The notes below the pieces were generated by a model, which searched no databases, had not been told where the DNA came from, and worked only from the letters and a program-made list of their open reading frames with translations. A DNA stretch of 64,000 bases. Origin: Hamadaea sp. (GTDB taxonomy: Bacteria; Actinomycetota; Actinomycetes; Mycobacteriales; Micromonosporaceae). This document shows, one piece after another, positions 59,641 through 64,000 of the stretch. The translations under genes were made by a program, and so were the position numbers. The stretch is from contig NZ_JABFVK010000013.1 in assembly GCF_013362815.1 (NCBI RefSeq), forward strand, positions 1 to 64,000, written 5' to 3'. Position 1 is the stretch's first letter. The number at the start of each line of letters is the position of its first letter.

Positions 59641-60558
59641 TCAGCGGCGCGAAGCGAATCCCGTGCCCAGCGCCTCCGCGATCGGTCCACTGTAGAGACG
59701 ATCGGGATCCATCTCCGGATCGTAGATGCCGACGTCGGCTCCGATCACCCGATCGTCTGCGGCCAGCCCGGCCAGCAGCTCGGTGAGCTGCGCGAAGTCC
59801 AGTCCCGGCGAGCCGGGGGAGTCGACGGCCGGCATGACGGCCGCGTCCAGGATGTCGACGTCGAGGTGCAGCCAGATCCGGTCCAGGCGGCGCTCGTCGA
59901 ATCGCTCGATCGTGCGCGCGACGGTCGTCGCGATGCCGTGCGCGAGCATCTGCTGCGCGGTGAAGCACACGATCGCCGAGTCCTCGACCGCCGCCCAATG
60001 GGTCTGCGTGGCGGGCACGTCGGTCTCCCGGTCGCCCAGCTGCACGACGTCCGCGTCGGTCACGAGCGGCGTGCCGATGATCGGCCAGTGGGTCAGCAAC
60101 GGCTCGCCGCGCCCGGTCGCCAGCGCCAGGTCCATGCCCGCGGCCGAGCCCAGCCGAGCCGCAGTGTCGTAGTTGTTCGGGTGGAAGAAGTCGTTGTGAC
60201 CATCGAGGTGCGCCAGCCCGCAGCGCCCGTCGCGCCGCGCGCCGGCCAGGCTTCCGAGCAGATTCGAGCAATCGCCGCCGACCACCACCGGGAATCGGCC
60301 CGCCGCCAGGGCCGTGCCCACTACTTCTGCCAAGATCATCGAGTACGCACGCAGCCCGTGCCCGTTTCGTAGCCGAGTGAGGGGCTGGGCCTCGAAGTCA
60401 TAGTCGGGATGCTCGAGGGTGACGACGTGGTGCGCCCCGAGCTGGTCGGCCAGCCCGGCGTCCAGCAGGACTTGCGGGGCCTGCCAGGCCCCGGGTTCGT
60501 GCCCGGGAGTGAGCGGACGCAGGCCGAGGCTGGACGGCGCGGTGATGAGCTCGATCAT
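59641..60558 (-). CDS. Arginase/agmatinase family protein
   Basis: Protein of 305 residues of the ureohydrolase family. Metal motifs: VGGDCSNL, LDGHNDFF in place of the usual DAHxD, and LHLDVDILD for SxDxDxxDP; the last retains two aspartates. Substitution of the first Asp/Ala-His pattern suggests changed specificity, as in formiminoglutamase-like or uncharacterised groups. ATG 60558 is 6 bases after TACGCT. Divergent from a CGNR regulator across a 24-bp palindrome. Confidence 0.78.
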   Translation of the reverse strand: MIELITAPSSLGLRPLTPGHEPGAWQAPQVLLDAGLADQLGAHHVVTLEHPDYDFEAQPLTRLRNGHGLRAYSMILAEVVGTALAAGRFPVVVGGDCSNLLGSLAGARRDGRCGLAHLDGHNDFFHPNNYDTAARLGSAAGMDLALATGRGEPLLTHWPIIGTPLVTDADVVQLGDRETDVPATQTHWAAVEDSAIVCFTAQQMLAHGIATTVARTIERFDERRLDRIWLHLDVDILDAAVMPAVDSPGSPGLDFAQLTELLAGLAADDRVIGADVGIYDPEMDPDRLYSGPIAEALGTGFASRR

Positions 60559-60569
60559 GCGGTCAGCGT

Positions 60570-60593
60570 ACCAGTAAAACGCTGTTTACTGGT
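60570..60593. promoter_or_regulatory. 24-bp inverted repeat between arginase-like and CGNR genes
   Basis: ACCAGTAAA-ACGCTG-TTTACTGGT, exact 9-bp arms. It overlaps the arginase-gene promoter and lies just before that of the CGNR gene, so it is the likely binding site of the CGNR protein. Confidence 0.6.
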
Positions 60594-60617
60594 TGCATGA
60601 TCGAGTATCCTCGGATC

Positions 60618-61232
60618 ATGCAGGTGCGTGCGCACGACTTCCGGCCCCGGGATCTGGTCGCCGGCGACCTCGTGCTCGACTTCGTCAACACGGTCACCGC
60701 GCGCGACACCGAGCCGATCGACTGGCTCGACGCGTACGCCGCCCTGCTGTCCTGGGCCCGCTTGGCCGGGCTGCCGCCGGCCGCGCTCGCCGGGCTCGCC
60801 GCCGAAGCGCAGGCTCACCCGCGCCGGGCGGCTCGCGCGCTCGCCGACGCGAAGGTGCTCCGGGAAGCGCTGTGGGAGCTGCTCACCGCGCTGAGCGAAG
60901 AGGACACCCCGCCACCCGGAGCCCTCGTGCGCCTGACCGAATCGTGGCGCGCGGCAGCGGCCGCGGTCGTGCTCACTGACCTGGACGGTCGACTGGAAGC
61001 GACCGTCACGCCCGAGACCTCCGGACTGGCCTACCCGGAGCACTACGTCGCCCTGCGAGCGGTACGCCTCCTGGAGAACCTGCCGTCGCCACGCCTGCGG
61101 GTCTGCGGTGGCATTCACTGCGGCTGGCTGTTCCTCGACACCTCCAAGGCCGGTCGCCGCCGCTGGTGCGACATGGCGACCTGCGGAAACGCGGCCAAGA
61201 CTCGTCGTCATCGATCTGTCGTACAGCCCTGA
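60618..61232 (+). CDS. CGNR zinc-finger transcriptional regulator
   Basis: Protein of 204 residues. The N-terminal ABATE-like domain begins LVAGDLVLDFVNTVTARD; the C-terminal zinc finger has CGGIHCGWLFLD, then RRRWCDMATCGNAAKTRRHR, with four cysteines and the GN(A)AK signature. TATCCT lies 6 bases before ATG 60618, so this ATG is preferred over 60597. It probably controls the divergent arginase-family gene through the 24-bp palindrome. Confidence 0.82.
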   Translation: MQVRAHDFRPRDLVAGDLVLDFVNTVTARDTEPIDWLDAYAALLSWARLAGLPPAALAGLAAEAQAHPRRAARALADAKVLREALWELLTALSEEDTPPPGALVRLTESWRAAAAAVVLTDLDGRLEATVTPETSGLAYPEHYVALRAVRLLENLPSPRLRVCGGIHCGWLFLDTSKAGRRRWCDMATCGNAAKTRRHRSVVQP

Positions 61233-61246
61233 CACGATCCGGAACC

Positions 61247-61735
61247 ATGGAGATCATGAACGACGGACGGCACGACTTCGACTTCATCTTCGGCCGGTGG
61301 CAGGTGCTGAACCGCAAACTCGTGGATCCGCTCGATCCCGCTTGTGACGAATGGGTGGAGTTCGGCGCGCACGCGGTGGCCGAGCCGATTCTCGGCGGGC
61401 TCAGTCACGTCGACCGGATCTGGGCCGACGCACCGCCGGGCGGGACCGCGTTCGAGGGCTACACGCTGCGTCAGTTCGACCCCGAGGCGAAGGTCTGGCG
61501 GATCTGGTGGGCGTCCACCCGGCAGCCCGGCCACCTGGATCCGCCGGTCGAAGGTGCCTGGTCGGACGGTCGCGGCGTGTTCGAGTGCGACGACGTGCTC
61601 GGCGGGCGGCCCACGCGCGTCCGGTTCGTCTGGACGCACGACCGGCCCGACGAAGCCCGGTGGGAGCAGTCGTTCTCCGTCGACGGCGGAGCCTGGCGGA
61701 GGAACTGGGTCATGGAGTTGACCCGCGTGGCTTGA
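61247..61735 (+). CDS. Hypothetical DUF1579-like beta-barrel protein
   Basis: Protein of 162 residues. Trp-rich strands (DFDFIFGRWQVLNRKLVD, VWRIWWASTRQPGHLDPP, WEQSFSVDGGAWRRNWVMEL) recall DUF1579-type lipocalin-like proteins that bind small hydrophobic molecules. ATG 61247 and 61256 are both possible. It follows the CGNR gene by 14 bases and may be co-transcribed. Confidence 0.55.
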   Translation: MEIMNDGRHDFDFIFGRWQVLNRKLVDPLDPACDEWVEFGAHAVAEPILGGLSHVDRIWADAPPGGTAFEGYTLRQFDPEAKVWRIWWASTRQPGHLDPPVEGAWSDGRGVFECDDVLGGRPTRVRFVWTHDRPDEARWEQSFSVDGGAWRRNWVMELTRVA

Positions 61736-61844
61736 CCCCTCGGGGCGAGATCATCAGGGCGCGACCAGGGGTTCCCCCGAGGTCGGCGGGGGCCGATCCG
61801 GACGACGATGGCAATAGAGATCACGTCGTACGGGAGGAACCGAC

Positions 61845-62834
61845 ATGGCTGCACAATGGACCGTTCCAGACGGGCTGCGGACCGCCCCGCCGAGGCTGCC
61901 GGTCGAGGGCGTGCTGCCGTCGTTCGCCGGTGCGCCCGCCGATCTGCGCGGTAAGGTGGTGCTGGTCAGCTTCTGGACCTACACCTGCGTCAACTGGCTG
62001 CGCCAACTGCCTTACCTGCGCGCCTGGGCGCACAAGTACGCCGCTCACGGCCTGGTCGTCGTCGGTGTGCATACGCCGGAGTTCGAGTTCGAGGCGTCGA
62101 CCGGCAACCTGCGCCGGGCGGTGCGGGAGCTGGGCGTGGACTATCCGATCGTCGCCGACGACGACTACGCGATCTGGCGCGCGTTCGGCAACTCGGCCTG
62201 GCCCGCGCTCTACCTCGCCGACGCCGAGGGCCGCATCCGCCGCCATCACCTCGGTGAAGGGGAGTACCAGCAGACCGAGGCGGCCATTCAGGCGCTGCTG
62301 ACCGAACGCGGCTCGGCGGGCTTCGACCCGGCCCCCGTCAAGGTCACTGCGCAGGGGATCGAGGCCCCGGCCGACTGGACGACCCTGCGGACGGCCGAGA
62401 CCTACACCGGATACCAGCGGACGGCATACTTCGCTTCGCCGGGCGGGCTCGTTCCTCAGCGGCAGCACGGTTATCGCGTACCGGCCGACCTCGCGGTGGA
62501 CTCGTGGGCGCTCGCCGGGGACTGGATCGCCCAACCGCAGGCCGTCGTGTCGGCCGCGCCCGGTGGGCGGATGGCGTACCGCTTCCATGCGCGCGATCTG
62601 CACCTGGTGCTGGCTCCGGCCACGCCGGGGGTGCCGCTGCGGTTCTGTGTACGCCTCGACGGCGAAGCGCCCGGTCCGGCGCACGGGCTCGACGTCGACG
62701 CCGAAGGCCATGGTGTCCTCGTCGAACCCCGGCTGTATCAGCTGATCCGGCAGCCCGGCGACATCGCCGACCGGACTTTCGACATCACCTTCGCCGACGC
62801 CGGTGCCGGGGCGTACGCCTTCACCTTCGGCTGA
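61845..62834 (+). CDS. Redoxin-domain protein with DipZ-like C-terminal domain, resolving cysteine missing
   Basis: Protein of 329 residues, ATG 61845 after GGGAGGAACCGAC. The N-terminal thioredoxin fold (about 12-155) has FWTYTCVNWLRQLPYLRAW, where relatives have CxxC; here C48 remains but the second cysteine is W51. A C-terminal beta-rich domain (about 170-329) matches the soluble tail of DipZ proteins. No signal peptide or membrane part. With one cysteine it cannot form the usual disulfide, so a peroxidase-like or glutathione/mycothiol-type role is possible. Confidence 0.75.
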   Translation: MAAQWTVPDGLRTAPPRLPVEGVLPSFAGAPADLRGKVVLVSFWTYTCVNWLRQLPYLRAWAHKYAAHGLVVVGVHTPEFEFEASTGNLRRAVRELGVDYPIVADDDYAIWRAFGNSAWPALYLADAEGRIRRHHLGEGEYQQTEAAIQALLTERGSAGFDPAPVKVTAQGIEAPADWTTLRTAETYTGYQRTAYFASPGGLVPQRQHGYRVPADLAVDSWALAGDWIAQPQAVVSAAPGGRMAYRFHARDLHLVLAPATPGVPLRFCVRLDGEAPGPAHGLDVDAEGHGVLVEPRLYQLIRQPGDIADRTFDITFADAGAGAYAFTFG

Positions 62835-62882
62835 GCCCGGGCCCTTCGCGCCGGGCGGGTCTTGCGTTCGGCGGTCGGGTCT

Positions 62883-63776
62883 TCAGCGTTCGGGGTTCGC
62901 GTCTTCGGCGGTCCACGGCGCGAGTTTCTCCGGGTTGCGGACCGCCCACACGCGCCGGATCAGGTCGCCGGCCAGCTCGAACGCGAACACGGCCACGGTG
63001 ACGCCGTCGCGCCGGCCGACCAGTCCGGGTTGGCCGTTGACCGTCCGCTCGACCAGCGTCAAGCCGGGTGCCTGCGTCGCGATGTAGAGGGCGAACTGAG
63101 CCACCTGCTCCGCGCCCTGCACCGGGCGTACCACCGTGTTCACCAGACCGCCGCCGTCGGCGACCACAGTCACGTCCGGATCCAGCAGCCCGACGAGGGC
63201 CGGGATGTCCTGAGCCTCCCAAGCCTGCTTGAACTCCCGGACGACGGTGGCCAAGTGGGTCGCCGGGGCGGGCGACGGCTGCGCCGAATCGAGCCTGCGG
63301 CGGGCCGCGGTGGCGAGCTGGCGGCAGGCAGCGGGCGTACGCCCGACGATGTCGGCGACTTCCGTGAACGGATACCGGAAGACGTCATGCAGGATGAAGG
63401 CGACTCGTTCGGCTGGCGTCATCGACTCCAGGACGACCAGAAACGCCATGCTCACCGACTCGTCGAGGGTGACTCGATCGGCGGGATCGGCCGGCGACTG
63501 ATCCGGCAGCGGCTCCGGAATCCACTCCCCGACATAGCGCTCCCGGCGTACGCGGGCCGACCCGAGCACGTCGAGACAGATCCGGCTGGCCACCTTCGTC
63601 AGCCACGCGCCCGGCGACTCCACCACCGCCTGCTGCTCCGGCGACATGGCGTACCAGCGGGCGTACGTGTCCTGGACGACGTCCTCGGCGTCCGCCAGCG
63701 AACCCAGCATCCTGTACGCCAGATTGATCAGCTGGCGTCGTTCGGCCGCTACGGCGCTGATGTCGGGAGTGCTCAT
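62883..63776 (-). CDS. ECF41-type RNA polymerase sigma factor
   Basis: Sigma factor of 297 residues, ATG 63776. Regions 2 and 4 are present (YRMLGSLADAEDVVQDTYAR and TEVADIVGRTPAACRQLATAARRR). The linker motif YVGEWIPEP and the C-terminal SnoaL-like domain with DGGG and NPEKL (canonical NPDKL) are hallmarks of ECF41, where the fused domain acts as a built-in regulator instead of an anti-sigma factor. Its own promoter and that of the divergent gene both carry the ECF41 motif, so it should be autoregulated. Confidence 0.88.
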   Translation of the reverse strand: MSTPDISAVAAERRQLINLAYRMLGSLADAEDVVQDTYARWYAMSPEQQAVVESPGAWLTKVASRICLDVLGSARVRRERYVGEWIPEPLPDQSPADPADRVTLDESVSMAFLVVLESMTPAERVAFILHDVFRYPFTEVADIVGRTPAACRQLATAARRRLDSAQPSPAPATHLATVVREFKQAWEAQDIPALVGLLDPDVTVVADGGGLVNTVVRPVQGAEQVAQFALYIATQAPGLTLVERTVNGQPGLVGRRDGVTVAVFAFELAGDLIRRVWAVRNPEKLAPWTAEDANPER

Positions 63777-63785
63777 GTCAGTACC

Positions 63786-63811
63786 GACGATATAGCCGCC
63801 CGGAATGTGAG
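63786..63811 (-). promoter_or_regulatory. ECF41 promoter of the sigma factor gene
   Basis: On the minus strand, CTCACA (63811-63806), 16 bases, CGTC (63789-63786), ten bases before the ATG. ECF41 promoters have TGTCACA-16-CGTC. This -35 is half of a 14-bp inverted repeat shared with the opposite promoter. Confidence 0.7.
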
Positions 63812-63825
63812 CCGCGCCTCCCTGC

Positions 63826-63851
63826 CTCACATTCCGGGCCGCCAGGTCGTC
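63826..63851 (+). promoter_or_regulatory. ECF41 promoter of the divergent gene
   Basis: CTCACA (63826-63831), 16 bases, CGTC (63848-63851), 42 bases before ATG 63894. It mirrors the sigma gene promoter exactly in spacing. Confidence 0.7.
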
Positions 63852-63893
63852 GGATCTGATGACAACATCCACGTCGACTGACAGGAAAGTCTG

Positions 63894-64000
63894 ATGCGTA
63901 AGGTCTTCGCCGCCCTGGCCGGAATCCTCGTGCTCCTGGTGGTGGCCCAGTTCTTCTTCGCCGCGAGTGGCGGCTTCAGCACGCGCCCGGGCGAAGAGGC
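63894..64000 (+). CDS. Start of a membrane protein gene, probable ECF41 target (cut by window edge)
   Basis: ATG 63894 follows AGGAAAG and opens a frame that runs off the window. The first 35 residues are one hydrophobic helix (KVFAALAGILVLLVVAQFFF) and SGGFSTRPGEEA, resembling DUF6220-type small membrane proteins. Its promoter carries the ECF41 motif, so the adjacent sigma factor should drive it. Confidence 0.65.
   Translation, partial: MRKVFAALAGILVLLVVAQFFFAASGGFSTRPGEE

Overview
The window is GC-rich actinomycete chromosome, with the codon use, frequent GTG starts, Tat and lipoprotein signals and many leaderless genes of a soil actinobacterium. A member of the Micromonosporaceae is my best guess, but there is no rRNA or other marker to fix it. 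I see no phage, transposase, CRISPR, tRNA or antibiotic cluster.

Layout. 1-3.65 kb: an NgcEFG-type importer for N-acetylglucosamine/chitobiose. 3.7-6.4 kb: a membrane flavocytochrome, an FMN-binding protein and the flavin transferase ApbE. 8.5-11.9 kb: a secreted expansin-like protein with a cellulose-binding module and a GH18 chitinase. 12-16.6 kb: SRPBCC/TetR pair, small membrane protein, methyltransferase, CPBP protease and a secreted cutinase of the polyester (PET) hydrolase type. 16.6-25.8 kb: a large LuxR regulator, a zinc-free L36 ribosomal protein paralogue, an AraC regulator, a nucleotidyltransferase, small enzymes and a NarL-type two-component system. 25.9-31.7 kb: a FtsX-type ABC exporter with a SMI1 protein, divergent from a second two-component system. 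31.9-35.4 kb: a secreted GH3 enzyme with three F5/8 type C domains. 38.4-41.9 kb: two secreted peptidoglycan hydrolases sharing a six-unit FG-GAP/VCBS repeat domain.

The centrepiece is 42.1-55.9 kb. A LacI regulator faces an 11-kb operon encoding a SIS-domain arabinose-5-phosphate isomerase, a PfkB sugar kinase, two exported DUF4185/GH183 proteins, a cytoplasmic DUF2961/GH172, a sugar ABC importer and a cytoplasmic GH116. On the other strand follow an RbsD/FucU mutarotase and a Tat-exported antigen-85-like esterase. GH183, GH172 and GH116 are the three families known to cut mycobacterial D-arabinan. Together with the isomerase, kinase and mutarotase they give a complete route: extracellular arabinan, oligosaccharide import, cytoplasmic trimming, D-arabinose, D-arabinose 5-phosphate, D-ribulose 5-phosphate. 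Five copies of the palindrome GAAATCGATTTC (10 to 12 of 12 matches) lie in the promoters of these units and mark a LacI regulon. With the two neighbouring peptidoglycan hydrolases, this looks like a locus for feeding on the envelopes of mycobacteria and relatives.

56-64 kb holds scattered small genes: GNAT, TetR/VOC pair, LtrA membrane protein, arginase-family and CGNR proteins sharing an operator, a redoxin lacking its second cysteine, and an ECF41 sigma factor with two divergent copies of its own promoter motif. Two families of long palindromes (three copies each) punctuate the ends of genes throughout.
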